Shown here in pieces: positions 1 through 7,735 of a DNA stretch of 35,551 nucleotides. The position numbers were made by a program, and so were the translations under genes. This DNA comes from Magnetospira sp. (GTDB taxonomy: Bacteria > Pseudomonadota > Alphaproteobacteria > Rhodospirillales > Magnetospiraceae). The stretch's first letter is position 1, and every line of letters starts with the position of its first letter. The notes below the pieces were generated by a model. It saw only the letters and a program-made list of their open reading frames with translations. It was not told the origin of the DNA and ran no database searches. Where the stretch lies: assembly GCA_028282245.1 (NCBI GenBank), contig JANQIL010000041.1, positions 1-35,551 on the forward strand, in the 5' to 3' direction.

Positions 1-2
1 CC

Positions 3-467
3 CGAACCCTGGAGCATCACCGGGTGCCGCCCGGCTGCCTTGAGCTGGATATAACCGAGTCGGTGCTGCTTCAGGATAGCGAGCGGTCGGTCAACATCCT
101 GACGCGGCTGCGCGAGCTGGGGGTGCGAATCTCCATCGACGATTTCGGAACCGGATATTCGAGCCTCGACTACCTGCGCCGGCTGCCGTTCGATGCCCTC
201 AAGATCGACCGCACCTTCATTCGCGAGGTGGAAACCCGGAACCGCGACGCGGTAATCGTGCGCGCCGTGGTGTCGCTGGCCCGCGCCCTCAGCATCGACG
301 TGGTCGCCGAGGGGGTCGAAACCGAGGGCCAGTTGAGGTTCCTGCGCAGTTGCCGCTGCACCCTGGCCCAGGGCTATTTGTTCGCCCACGCGCTTCCGGC
401 GGACGACTTCGCGGTCTGGGTGCGATCGCGCGGACAGGTGCCGACCTCGGAGGCGGTGAACGACTGA
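3..467 (+). CDS. EAL-domain cyclic-di-GMP phosphodiesterase, C-terminal part
   Basis: The frame is open from the left edge of the window, so only the last ~154 codons are present and the true start lies upstream. The visible part is the C-terminal two thirds of an EAL domain, which hydrolyses cyclic di-GMP to pGpG. Catalytic signatures are readable in order: the LDITES segment with its metal-binding Glu, DDFGTGYSSL with the Asp pair, the KIDR Lys-Asp, EGVET and the QGYLF motif near the end. All residues expected for an active phosphodiesterase in this portion are intact. Whether GGDEF, PAS or membrane segments precede it cannot be seen. It runs convergently into the minus-strand permease gene, with 80 bases between the two stops. 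The family call is secure; the full architecture is unknown. Confidence 0.93.
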   Translation, partial: RTLEHHRVPPGCLELDITESVLLQDSERSVNILTRLRELGVRISIDDFGTGYSSLDYLRRLPFDALKIDRTFIREVETRNRDAVIVRAVVSLARALSIDVVAEGVETEGQLRFLRSCRCTLAQGYLFAHALPADDFAVWVRSRGQVPTSEAVND

Positions 468-547
468 TGCGAGGCCCGAACGGGGGATTCGGACTTCCGG
501 CCCCTCGCCGGGCGCGCGTTGCGCGCTCCGCCCGTCCCGGACGGCCC

Positions 548-1420
548 TCAGCGCCATTGCGCGCGCGGATCCAGCCGATCCTGCAAGCCGTCGCCCAAAA
601 CGTTGAAGGCGATCACGGTCAGGAAGATCAGCCCTCCCGGCCACAGGGCCAGGGCCGGCGATTGCCAGACCAGTTCCTGGGCGTTGGTCAGCATGTTGCC
701 CCAGCTCGGGGTCGGCGGCTGGATACCGAGGCCAAGGAAGCTGAGCACCGATTCCAGCAGGATCACGTTACCCACCGACAGGGTGGTGGCGACGATCACC
801 TGCGACAGCAGATTGGGCAGCACGTGGCGCCCGACCAGGTCGAGCGGTCCGACGCCGAGGGCCCGGGCGGCGATCACGAACTCCTGGTCGCGTAGCGCCA
901 GGGCCCGCGCCCGGACCAGCCGCGCCACGGTGGTCCAGCCAAACAGGGCAACCAGGACGACGATGCGCAGCAACTCCACCCACGGCTCGCCGGCCCAGGC
1001 GCCGGGCAGACCCAGCTTCACCGGATCGACCGCCGCCAGAACAATCAGCAACGGCAGCAGCGGCAGGGCAATCACCCCGTCGGTCAGCCGCATCAGCGCG
1101 GCGTCGACCCAACCGCCGCGCATCCCGGCGATCAATCCGATGACGGTACCGATCCCGGCCGCCGCCAGGGCCGCCGCGAGGCCCACGGCGAGCGACACCC
1201 GGCCGCCGTTCAGCAGGCGGGCCAGCAGGTCGCGGCCCAACTCGTCGGTGCCCAGGGGATGATCGGCCGACGGCGCCGCGAAGCGGTTGAACAGGTCCAC
1301 CGTCTCGCCGTCCAGACCGAGCGCCACCTCGATGGCCGGGGCCAGCAGGGCGGCCAGGGCAAGGCCGGTCAGCACGACGCCCCCGGCCAGCGCCGCGGCA
1401 GATGACCGATAGCCGGTCAT
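548..1420 (-). CDS. Peptide-type ABC transporter permease, DppC-like
   Basis: A 290-residue inner-membrane permease of the DppC/OppC family, one half of the channel of a dipeptide/oligopeptide or nickel-type ABC importer. It has the family's N-terminal membrane helix, the periplasmic stretch with HPLGTDELGRDLLAR, and the cytoplasmic EAA loop (VIAARALGVGPLDLVGRHVLPN) that contacts the ATPase, followed by the SFLGLGIQPPTPSWG segment typical of DppC. The ATG at 1418-1420 overlaps the stop of the upstream dppB-like gene in an ATGA arrangement, so the two are translationally coupled. No ATPase gene (DppD/F type) follows: the next gene downstream is the convergent EAL gene. A candidate binding protein is encoded at 7732-9408 on the other strand. 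Substrate is not predictable from the permease. Confidence 0.93.
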   Translation of the reverse strand: MTGYRSSAAALAGGVVLTGLALAALLAPAIEVALGLDGETVDLFNRFAAPSADHPLGTDELGRDLLARLLNGGRVSLAVGLAAALAAAGIGTVIGLIAGMRGGWVDAALMRLTDGVIALPLLPLLIVLAAVDPVKLGLPGAWAGEPWVELLRIVVLVALFGWTTVARLVRARALALRDQEFVIAARALGVGPLDLVGRHVLPNLLSQVIVATTLSVGNVILLESVLSFLGLGIQPPTPSWGNMLTNAQELVWQSPALALWPGGLIFLTVIAFNVLGDGLQDRLDPRAQWR

Positions 1421-2364
1421 CGGGCATCCCCGCCCAGGCGGATGCGGCGATCCAGCCCCAGGTAGGCGAGGTCGGCCAGCAGGTTGCCGAGCAGGGTGGC
1501 GGCGGTGGCCAGCAGCAGGGCGACCAGGGCCAGATTGTAGTCGTTGCCCATCACCGCGTCGTAGATCAGACGTCCCATGCCCGGGTAGGCGAATACGGTC
1601 TCGGTGATCAGGGCGCCCGAGAACAGGGTGCCGAACTCCAGGCCGACGATGGTCGTCACCGGCAACAGGGCGTTGCGCAGGGCATGGCCGAACACCACCC
1701 GGCGTTCGGTCAACCCCTTGGCGCGCGCGGCGCGAACGAAGTCCTGGCGCAGAACCTCGCGCATCGACGCCCGCATGTAGCGCACGTGGCCGCCGATCCC
1801 GGCCAGGGTCAGGGCGGCCACCGGCAGCACCATGAAGGCGAGGCCGCCCGACACCCCCGGGCCGCCGGCCGGCAGCACGCCGAGAAACACCGCGAACACC
1901 AGGATCAGCACCAGGGCCAGCCAGAACGGCGGGATCGAGATGCCGGCGAAGGCGGTCAGGTTGATCAGGTGGTCGCGCGGCGAGTTCGGCTTCATCGCCG
2001 CGAGGATGCCGAGCGGCAGGCCGATCAGCAAGGACAGGCAGAGGGCGGCGGCCATCAGGCGGGCGGTGCTGGCGAGCGCGTCGGGCAGTACCGCGACGAC
2101 CGGTCGGGCATAGAGCCGGGAATATCCGAAATCCCCCCGGACGGCATTGCCGAGCCAGGCCAGATAGCGCTCGATCAGCGGCGCGTCCAGACCCCGTAGC
2201 GCCCGCAGGCGCGCCGCGTCGGCACTGCTCAGGCGTGGATCGGCGGCCAGCATCAGATCGATGGGATCGCCCGGCATCAGGCCGATCAGCCCGTAGACGG
2301 CGAACGATACCGCCAGCAGAACGAGCAGGGACTGGATCAGGCGACTGATCAGAAAACGCGGCAT
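1417..2364 (-). CDS. Peptide-type ABC transporter permease, DppB-like
   Basis: A 315-residue inner-membrane permease of the DppB/OppB family. The N-terminal helix (RFLISRLIQSLLVLLAV) and MPGDP motif, the LGLDxPL-like segment (LRGLDAPLIERYLAWL) and the EAA loop (DFVRAARAKGLTERRVVFGHALRN) are typical. The ATG at 2362-2364 is chosen because the protein then begins with the usual short cytoplasmic tail; an in-frame GTG at 2406 would add 14 untypical residues. No convincing Shine-Dalgarno sequence is seen. A 6-bp GC palindrome (2379-2392, GCCGCC GA GGCGGC) sits just upstream of the start and could be an operator or merely mRNA structure. It ends overlapping dppC by 4 bases. A 205-base gap separates it from msrA upstream. 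Confidence 0.92.
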   Translation of the reverse strand: MPRFLISRLIQSLLVLLAVSFAVYGLIGLMPGDPIDLMLAADPRLSSADAARLRALRGLDAPLIERYLAWLGNAVRGDFGYSRLYARPVVAVLPDALASTARLMAAALCLSLLIGLPLGILAAMKPNSPRDHLINLTAFAGISIPPFWLALVLILVFAVFLGVLPAGGPGVSGGLAFMVLPVAALTLAGIGGHVRYMRASMREVLRQDFVRAARAKGLTERRVVFGHALRNALLPVTTIVGLEFGTLFSGALITETVFAYPGMGRLIYDAVMGNDYNLALVALLLATAATLLGNLLADLAYLGLDRRIRLGGDAR

Positions 2365-2541
2365 GGAAGGAAGTATACGCCGCCGAGGCGGCTCGGGAAG
2401 GGCCACGAGGGGAATCCGACCGTGCCCCCGTCGACGTCGCCCGACCCCTCGATATCAACCGGCCCTCGGGAAGCTGGTCGCCAACGCGTCCGGTCGCGCC
2501 GCCCACGGTCACCGCCGGAGTGTTATGGCGCGCGCTTAAGA

Positions 2542-2563
2542 GCGACCGCGGAGTCCGCGTCGC
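2542..2563 (-). terminator. Stem-loop after msrA
   Basis: Just past the msrA stop, GCGAC + GCGG pair with CCGC + GTCGC across a 3-base loop with one bulged base (9 bp in total). There is no U-run, so it may act as a Rho-linked or mRNA-stabilising 3' structure rather than a textbook intrinsic terminator. It separates msrA from the dppBC genes on the same strand. Confidence 0.4.
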
Positions 2564-2569
2564 GCGGAA

Positions 2570-3238
2570 CTACATTCGCGATCGGGACTCCGGAGGAGTC
2601 GAGGACGGAAACCCCACGCCCGTCCCGCCGAGGCCGCAATAGCCGCGCGGATTCTTGGCCAGGTATTGCTGGTGATAATCCTCGGCGTAATAGAAGTCCG
2701 GGGCGTCCAGGATCTCGGTGGTGATGGTGCCGCGTCCGGCCGCCAGCAAGGCCGCTTGATAGGCGGCGCGGGTCGCCTCGGCGGCGGCGCGCTGAATGTC
2801 GTCGTGAACGTAGATGCCGGACCGGTACTGGGTGCCCCGGTCGTTGCCCTGGCGCATTCCCTGGGTCGGGTCGTGAGCCTCCCAGAATATCGCGAGCAGC
2901 GCCTCGAAGGGGATCTCGCGCGGATCGAACACCACCCGCACCACCTCGTTATGGCCGGTGCGGCCGCCGCACACCTCCTCGTAGGTTGGATTGGGCGTAA
3001 ACCCGGCGGCATAGCCGACGGCGGTGCTCCACACCCCCGGCGCCTCCCAGAACGTCCGCTCCGCGCCCCAGAAGCAGCCAAGCCCGAACAAGGCCAGGGA
3101 CAGGCCGTCGGGGAACGGCGGCAGAAGCGGAGCACCGGTCACGAAATGCCGGTCGGTAATGGACAGCGGCGCCTCCCGGCCCGGCAAAGACTCTTCCGGG
3201 GTCGGCATCCGGGACTTGCGGTCGTCGAATATCCTCAT
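2570..3238 (-). CDS. msrA: Peptide methionine-S-sulfoxide reductase MsrA
   Basis: A 222-residue protein that reduces methionine-S-sulfoxide in free and protein form, repairing oxidative damage in the cytoplasm. The catalytic GCFWG motif is at residues 54-58 (nucleophile Cys55). [19 protein letters not shown] and [11 protein letters not shown] are family signatures. It follows the E. coli long form, with an N-terminal extension ending in the LPGR segment. The first resolving Cys is present (GYCGLGG), but the second C-terminal Cys of the E. coli enzyme (GVCLP) is Gly here (GVGFP), so this is a two-cysteine variant. The start at 3238 lies 9 bases after AGGGAGG; the in-frame ATG at 3244 would be only 3 bases away. 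DUF4126 is 64 bases upstream on the same strand. Confidence 0.96.
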   Translation of the reverse strand: MRIFDDRKSRMPTPEESLPGREAPLSITDRHFVTGAPLLPPFPDGLSLALFGLGCFWGAERTFWEAPGVWSTAVGYAAGFTPNPTYEEVCGGRTGHNEVVRVVFDPREIPFEALLAIFWEAHDPTQGMRQGNDRGTQYRSGIYVHDDIQRAAAEATRAAYQAALLAAGRGTITTEILDAPDFYYAEDYHQQYLAKNPRGYCGLGGTGVGFPSSTPPESRSRM

Positions 3239-3302
3239 GGGCATCGGCCTCCCTTGGCACCACCGATATGGGGACCGGACCGCGCCGGGGTCAAGGGGGC
3301 GG

Positions 3303-3953
3303 TCAACGCGGCAGGGAGGTGCCGCCGAGCCGGCGCGGCGCGCCGAGGCGCGGAGTCCGGCGGCCCGCGCCGGTCGAACGCCGGCGATCGAACAGCAGCC
3401 AGCGCAGCCCCTTCCACAGGCGCGGCAACAGCCACGCGGCCAGCACGACCATCGCCGCAAGACCAACCAGGGACAGAAGCGGGAACAGGATCATCACCGC
3501 AACCCCGGCCACCACCAGCACGTCCTCGGCCAGCGACACGAGGGTATTGCTGAACGGCTCCGGCGACATGTTGACGAATGCCCGGGTTCCGGTCTTGACG
3601 AGATGCGACGTCGCCGCCAGCAGGCCGCCGGCGACCAGCATCGCAACGGACTCCGGACCGCCGCCGCCGAGCGCGGCGGCCGCCAGCAGCGCTCCGGCCG
3701 GGACGCGAATGACGGTGTGCAGGCCGTCCCACAGGCTATCGAGGCCGGGGATCTTGTCGATCACGAACTCGATCAGGTACAGGCCCAGCAGAACGGCCAG
3801 AACCGCCGGGTCGGAAAGCAGGTGAAGGGACGGCGGCAGATCGATCAGCCCAATCGCGTGCAGACCACCCAGCAGCACCGTCGTGGCGTAGAGGTTGATG
3901 CCGCTGCTCCAGGCCGCGCCGAGACCCAGAATGACGCTTTCGAACCCGGTCAA
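3303..3953 (-). CDS. DUF4126 family membrane protein
   Basis: A 216-residue predicted inner-membrane protein matching the DUF4126 family by its N-terminal pattern ([19 protein letters not shown]), the [11 protein letters not shown] segment between helices, and a C-terminal pair of long hydrophobic helices ([35 protein letters not shown]) followed by a basic cytoplasmic tail. The function of the family is unknown. No ATG or GTG is available near the conserved N-terminus; a TTG at 3951-3953 lies 9 bases after AAGGAG and is taken as the start. It may be cotranscribed with msrA (64 bases to its ATG). The confidence is in the family, not in a function. Confidence 0.82.
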   Translation of the reverse strand: MTGFESVILGLGAAWSSGINLYATTVLLGGLHAIGLIDLPPSLHLLSDPAVLAVLLGLYLIEFVIDKIPGLDSLWDGLHTVIRVPAGALLAAAALGGGGPESVAMLVAGGLLAATSHLVKTGTRAFVNMSPEPFSNTLVSLAEDVLVVAGVAVMILFPLLSLVGLAAMVVLAAWLLPRLWKGLRWLLFDRRRSTGAGRRTPRLGAPRRLGGTSLPR

Positions 3954-4073
3954 GACCTCGATCTCCTTGGGATTCTTTTGGCGGACAAATTCCGCGCCCG
4001 AGGTGGCATGGTCGCTCCCATGATCGGGCGGCCTCAAGCGGAATGAATCGCCGGGTTTTCGGATGCCGGCATA

Positions 4074-4101
4074 TTGACATCCAAAAGGTGAGACATATAA
4101 A
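4074..4101 (+). promoter_or_regulatory. Sigma70-type promoter upstream of hspQ leader/sRNA
   Basis: TTGACA (4074-4079), a 16-base spacer and TATAAA (4096-4101) match the housekeeping consensus closely. A short inverted repeat, AAAGT GA ACTTT (4099-4110), begins inside the -10 and spans the expected start of transcription, a possible repressor site. It reads away from the divergent DUF4126 gene and into the region before hspQ. I see no heat-shock sigma32 consensus here. Confidence 0.6.
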
Positions 4102-4107
4102 GTGAAC

Positions 4108-4294
4108 TTTCGTAATGGTGGCGTCGCAATGGACTCAATCCATTCTCGCGGGGCGACCGAGGGTTGGGACCCACCCGCCATCGGCCCGCGCGGAGTAATA
4201 ATAACATGGCGTTTTCCCCTGTTCGATGGTGTCCGGCCCGGAAAGAACGCCGCCGGGACGATAACGGGCGGGCACCATCGTGGGCCGGTTTTTT
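4108..4294 (+). ncRNA. Candidate structured leader RNA or small RNA upstream of hspQ
   Basis: Within the 377-base gap between DUF4126 and hspQ, the stretch from the predicted +1 (near 4108) to a T6 run (4289-4294) is rich in complementary segments. AATGGA/TCCATT (4128-4144) sits inside GTCGC/GCGAC (4123-4157). GGGT/ACCC with a GG/CC core lies within 4161-4176. CGATGGTG (4224-4231) pairs with CACCATCG (4273-4280), while CCGGCCC (4233-4239) pairs with GGGCCGG (4282-4288). These last two pairings interleave, so they form either a pseudoknot or two mutually exclusive folds just before the U-run. The length would be about 187 nt. It is either an independent small RNA or an attenuator for hspQ, whose start is 36 bases beyond. 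It does not match 6S, SAM-II, fluoride or cobalamin consensus that I can recall. Confidence 0.45.
4271..4294 (+). terminator. Intrinsic-terminator-like hairpin with U6
   Basis: A local hairpin GGC-a-CCA / TGG-GCC with a TCG loop (4271-4286) is followed by GG and then TTTTTT (4289-4294). The same bases also take part in the longer-range pairings described for the leader RNA, so its formation could be conditional. It is the only candidate terminator I noted in the window that ends in a T-run; the other terminator-like stems lack one. Confidence 0.5.
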
Positions 4295-4330
4295 CGCATT
4301 CCCGGCCAGCCGACATGGTATAGTTGACGG

Positions 4331-4648
4331 ATGTCCGGAACGCTTGCCAAATTCCATGTCGGTCAATTGGTTCACCACCGGCTGTTCGGCTATCGTGGCG
4401 TGGTGTTCGACGTCGACCCGCACTTCCTGGGGAGCGGCGAATGGTACGCGAGGGTGGCCCGGTCGCGGCCACCGAGGGACAGACCCTGGTATCATGTGCT
4501 GGTGCATGGGCAAGGCCATCAAACCTACGTGGCGGAGCGCAATCTGGAACCGGACCACGAGGGCGGACCGGTGGACCATCCGGCGGTGGCCGATCATTTC
4601 GAAGCCCTGGGTCGCGACGGCTACGAACGCCGGCGGCGAACCCACTAG
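4331..4648 (+). CDS. hspQ: Heat shock protein HspQ (YccV family)
   Basis: A 105-residue protein of the HspQ/YccV family, small soluble proteins that in enterobacteria bind hemimethylated DNA and act as a specificity factor for Lon protease. Family signatures are the N-terminal AKFHVGQLVHHRLFGYRGVVFDVDP block, RPWYHVLVHG, and TYVAERNLEPD. The length is typical. The ATG at 4331 is preceded only by a weak ribosome-binding sequence (GACGG), which fits translation that depends on leader structure. It is preceded by the structured RNA and U6 run ending 36 bases upstream, and followed after 66 bases by the histidine kinase gene. No sigma32 promoter was recognised, so heat regulation is not shown by the sequence itself. 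Confidence 0.93.
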   Translation: MSGTLAKFHVGQLVHHRLFGYRGVVFDVDPHFLGSGEWYARVARSRPPRDRPWYHVLVHGQGHQTYVAERNLEPDHEGGPVDHPAVADHFEALGRDGYERRRRTH

Positions 4649-4714
4649 CGCGATTTACGCTCGGATGAAATCGCCTCCTCGCGATGTCGGCGCGCGGCCG
4701 GTGAAAGGGCCGCG

Positions 4715-6973
4715 ATGACCCGGCTTGTCCCCGATCGGAAATCCCTGCTGTACATTGGCGTGCTTTTCGTGATTTCCCTCGGGGTGACGGTCGGCCTCGC
4801 GCTGTACATAACCCTGAACACCCGCGACGACGCGTTGCGGCGGATCGAGGTGTCTCGCGAGGACGAACTCGCGAAACGCCGCGCCATGGTCCGCGAACGG
4901 ATCGACACCCTGGTCGAATTGACCCGCCTCGCGGCCAGCCGATCGGCCGAGTGGACGCATGATTCCCTGAAGCACGAGGTCGACCTGCTGGAAAGCCTGA
5001 CGCGGGTGGCAATGAGTCAACCCGGGACGGACCTTGCGAAGCCGGATCGCGGCCGGCGTCTCGCCGAGAAGCTGCGGCCGTTTCTATTCCCGCAGGAGGA
5101 GACGGTGTATTTCCTCGCCGAACGGGACGCGACGGTCAACCTGCTCAACCACGGCCTCGATCCGGGCAACCGAATCTTCGACCGCCTCGCGGACAGCACC
5201 GGGTTCCGCGACGCCCTGCGCCGGATGGATACCGAACAAACCCTGTTCGTGGACGGCCAGCTGCCGGAGGTCGACGGGAGCGGCACGGAAACGGTGCATA
5301 TCGGCCTGCGGCACCTGGACGGAACCGGCCTGCTGCTGGGCGCCGCGACATCCGCCGCGAAGGCCCGCCGGTCGATTCAGAAGGAGGTCCTCGACCGATA
5401 TGCCGGGATCACCTTCGAGAATCATCCCGACGACTACCTCTGGGTCATTCATGTCCCGGACGGTTTAGACGGCGTGGGGCACCTGCTGCTGAACACCAAT
5501 CCCGCCTTCACGACCGGCCAGCCGCTGACGCGGACGTTCACCGACGCCCGCGGCAAGCCGTTCTACGCCCAGGTGCTGGACGGCCTGAAGGCCTCGGGCG
5601 AGGCGTTTTCGGTCTACGCGCTGACCAAGCCCTCGTCAGGCGAGATCGCCGAAAAAATCTCGTTCTTCAAACAGTTCGAACCGTGGTCCTGGATCGTCGG
5701 CACCGGCATTTACCTGGACGACCTGGAAGCCGCCCACGCCCGCCGCCGGGCCGACGTGATGGCCACCAAGCGGTTCAACATGCGGGTCATCGTGATCGGT
5801 TTCGTGACCCTGTTCGCGGTGTTCTCACATACCGTTCTGGTGGTCGCCCACAGCCAGCGGCGCGCCACCACCGAGCGGACCGCCCTGATCGAGAGCATCC
5901 TCGACACCCAGTCGTCGCTGATCATGGTCCTCGACGGCGACCGGCTGGTCAACGTGAACGCGCGCCTGCTCGCATTCCTCGGCTACCCGGACATCGAGGC
6001 CCTTGCGCGGGAACGGCGCCGCGTCTGCGACTTCTTTCTGCCCGGCGAGGACATGCTGCCGCCCAGCCAGGCGCGCTGGGTGGAGGGGGTCCTGCGCAAC
6101 GCCGCCGAGGGGCGGGTGTCCAAGGCCATGATGCGGAACCGCGCGACCGGCGCCGATCACGTGTTCATAATCCGGGCGGCGCACCTCGAAGACGCGCGGC
6201 GCGAGTTGGTGGTCAGCTTCACCGACGTGACCGAGCAACAGGCGATCGAGGCGCAGCTCAAGAACAGCCACCGCGCCCTCGAAGCATCCAATCAGGAATT
6301 GACTCAATTCGCCTACGCGATCTCGCACGACCTTCAGGAACCGCTGCGCATGGTCACCTCGTACATGGAACTCCTGAAGATGCGCCTTGCGAATCGTCTG
6401 GACGACGAGACCCGCGAATTCCTGGCGTTTGCCCTTGATGGCGCCGACCGCATGCGGCGGATGATCAACGATCTACTGGACTATTCGCGCCTGTTGCGGC
6501 ATCGCGGAGACTTGGTTCCGGTCCCGCTCAACGACGTGGCCGACATGGCGGCCGCCAACCTGAAGCTGACCCTGGACGAAACGAAGGCCGATCTCAAGAT
6601 CCAGCCGATGCCGCCGGTGCTCGGCGATTTCAGTCAACTGGTCCGATTGTTCCAGAACCTGATCGGCAACGCCCTCAAATACCGACATCCCGACCGGCCG
6701 CCAATGGTCCATGTGAACGCGACGCGTCACGCCGCGATGGTGACGATCGAGGTCGCGGATAACGGAATCGGCATCCCGGCCGACGGCACGGAGCGGATTT
6801 TCGGGATTTTCCAGCGCCTGAACCAGGGCCATTCGGGTGGCTCCGGCATCGGGCTCGCCCAGTGCCGACGGATCGTCGAATTGCACGGCGGCCAGATCTG
6901 GGTCGAGTCCGAGCCCGGCAAGGGCAGCCGGTTCCGGTTTCTGCTCAAGGCGGCGCCGGAACCCGATGACTGA
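4715..6973 (+). CDS. Membrane sensor histidine kinase with Cache and PAS domains
   Basis: A 752-residue hybrid-free sensor kinase. TM1 lies at about residues 11-34 and a periplasmic Cache-type ligand-binding domain at about 35-350, ending in the hallmark FKQFEPWSWIVGTGIYLDDLE. TM2 is at about 356-378 and a PAS-like domain at about 385-508. The HisKA domain has the phospho-acceptor His538 in AYAISHDLQEPLR (Cph1/phytochrome-type H-box). The HATPase domain has an N-box (LFQNLIGNALKYR, 645-657), G1 (ADNGIGIP, 681-688), an F-box around IFGIFQR and G2 (GGSGIGL, 708-714). All catalytic motifs are intact. No receiver domain or response regulator gene is nearby, so it is an orphan kinase. The ATG follows AAAGGG. 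The ligand is unknown; Cache domains of this type often bind small organic acids or amines. Confidence 0.93.
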   Translation: MTRLVPDRKSLLYIGVLFVISLGVTVGLALYITLNTRDDALRRIEVSREDELAKRRAMVRERIDTLVELTRLAASRSAEWTHDSLKHEVDLLESLTRVAMSQPGTDLAKPDRGRRLAEKLRPFLFPQEETVYFLAERDATVNLLNHGLDPGNRIFDRLADSTGFRDALRRMDTEQTLFVDGQLPEVDGSGTETVHIGLRHLDGTGLLLGAATSAAKARRSIQKEVLDRYAGITFENHPDDYLWVIHVPDGLDGVGHLLLNTNPAFTTGQPLTRTFTDARGKPFYAQVLDGLKASGEAFSVYALTKPSSGEIAEKISFFKQFEPWSWIVGTGIYLDDLEAAHARRRADVMATKRFNMRVIVIGFVTLFAVFSHTVLVVAHSQRRATTERTALIESILDTQSSLIMVLDGDRLVNVNARLLAFLGYPDIEALARERRRVCDFFLPGEDMLPPSQARWVEGVLRNAAEGRVSKAMMRNRATGADHVFIIRAAHLEDARRELVVSFTDVTEQQAIEAQLKNSHRALEASNQELTQFAYAISHDLQEPLRMVTSYMELLKMRLANRLDDETREFLAFALDGADRMRRMINDLLDYSRLLRHRGDLVPVPLNDVADMAAANLKLTLDETKADLKIQPMPPVLGDFSQLVRLFQNLIGNALKYRHPDRPPMVHVNATRHAAMVTIEVADNGIGIPADGTERIFGIFQRLNQGHSGGSGIGLAQCRRIVELHGGQIWVESEPGKGSRFRFLLKAAPEPDD

Positions 6974-7039
6974 CGCGGCGCCTTTCCCCGCCCCGGGCGA
7001 CCTGCTAAACAATGACGGTTGCATGAAGGGGATCCGTCG

Positions 7040-7735
7040 ATGCTGCACGTGGACCGCACGCCGAGCCAGAAGGAGACCGGCGCCCTGGTGGCGCGGATTC
7101 TGCTCGAAATCGCCGCCGTCAACTTCCGGCCGCGCGAGCCGTACCGGCTGACCGCCGGCTGGGCCTCGCCGGTTTACATCGACTGCCGCAGAATTATTTC
7201 CTATCCGCGCGCCCGACGGCGGGTCGTCGACCTTGCGGTCGACCGCATCGAGCGGGCGATCGGCCATGCCACGATCGACGCGGTGGCGGGCGGCGAAACG
7301 GCCGGGATCCCCTATGCCGCCTGGATCGCCGACAGCATGGGCCTGCCCATGCAGTACGTGCGCAAGAAACCGAAGGGGTTCGGCCGCGACGCCCAGATCG
7401 AGGGCGATATCCACGATGGCCAGCGCGTCCTGCTGGTCGAGGACCTGGCCACGGACGGCGGCAGCAAGATCACCTTCGTCAACGCCCTGCGCGCCGCCGG
7501 CGCCGAGGTCGGCCACGCGTTCGTGGTGTTCTTTTACGGCGTCTTCCCGGGCGCCCTGCAAGCGCTGGACCACGCCGGGGTCGACCTGCACCATCTGGCT
7601 AACTGGTGGGACGTGCTGCACGTGGCCGAGGAGGAAAACCAGTTCACGCCGGAGACCATCGCCGCGGTCAAGGCCTTCCTGGAGGACCCCATCGCGTGGT
7701 CGCTGGCGCACGGCGGGCGCGGAGCCGACGGGTGA
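7040..7735 (+). CDS. pyrE: Orotate phosphoribosyltransferase
   Basis: A 231-residue type I phosphoribosyltransferase converting orotate and PRPP to orotidine 5'-phosphate, the fifth step of pyrimidine synthesis. The PRPP-binding loop VLLVEDLATDGGSK (residues 130-143) and the upstream AVAGGETAGIPYA segment are diagnostic. It belongs to the alphaproteobacterial form with a C-terminal extension (NWWDVLHVAEEE). The ATG at 7040 follows GAAGGGG at a good distance; an in-frame TTG at 7019 is less likely. The stop overlaps the GTG start of the binding-protein gene (GTGA, 7732-7735), an unexpected coupling of a nucleotide-synthesis enzyme to a transport protein. Confidence 0.93.
   Translation: MLHVDRTPSQKETGALVARILLEIAAVNFRPREPYRLTAGWASPVYIDCRRIISYPRARRRVVDLAVDRIERAIGHATIDAVAGGETAGIPYAAWIADSMGLPMQYVRKKPKGFGRDAQIEGDIHDGQRVLLVEDLATDGGSKITFVNALRAAGAEVGHAFVVFFYGVFPGALQALDHAGVDLHHLANWWDVLHVAEEENQFTPETIAAVKAFLEDPIAWSLAHGGRGADG

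Noticed and set aside
4108..4294. 6S RNA, fluoride, SAM-II or mini-ykkC identity for the RNA before hspQ
   Set aside because: The two ends are not complementary as in 6S RNA, and the conserved core sequences I recall for the other classes are missing.
4102..4718. Open frames across the structured region before hspQ (4102-4323 and 4164-4718)
   Set aside because: They have no good ribosome-binding sites, no family resemblance, and run through the terminator and hspQ in another frame; a leader RNA explains the region better.
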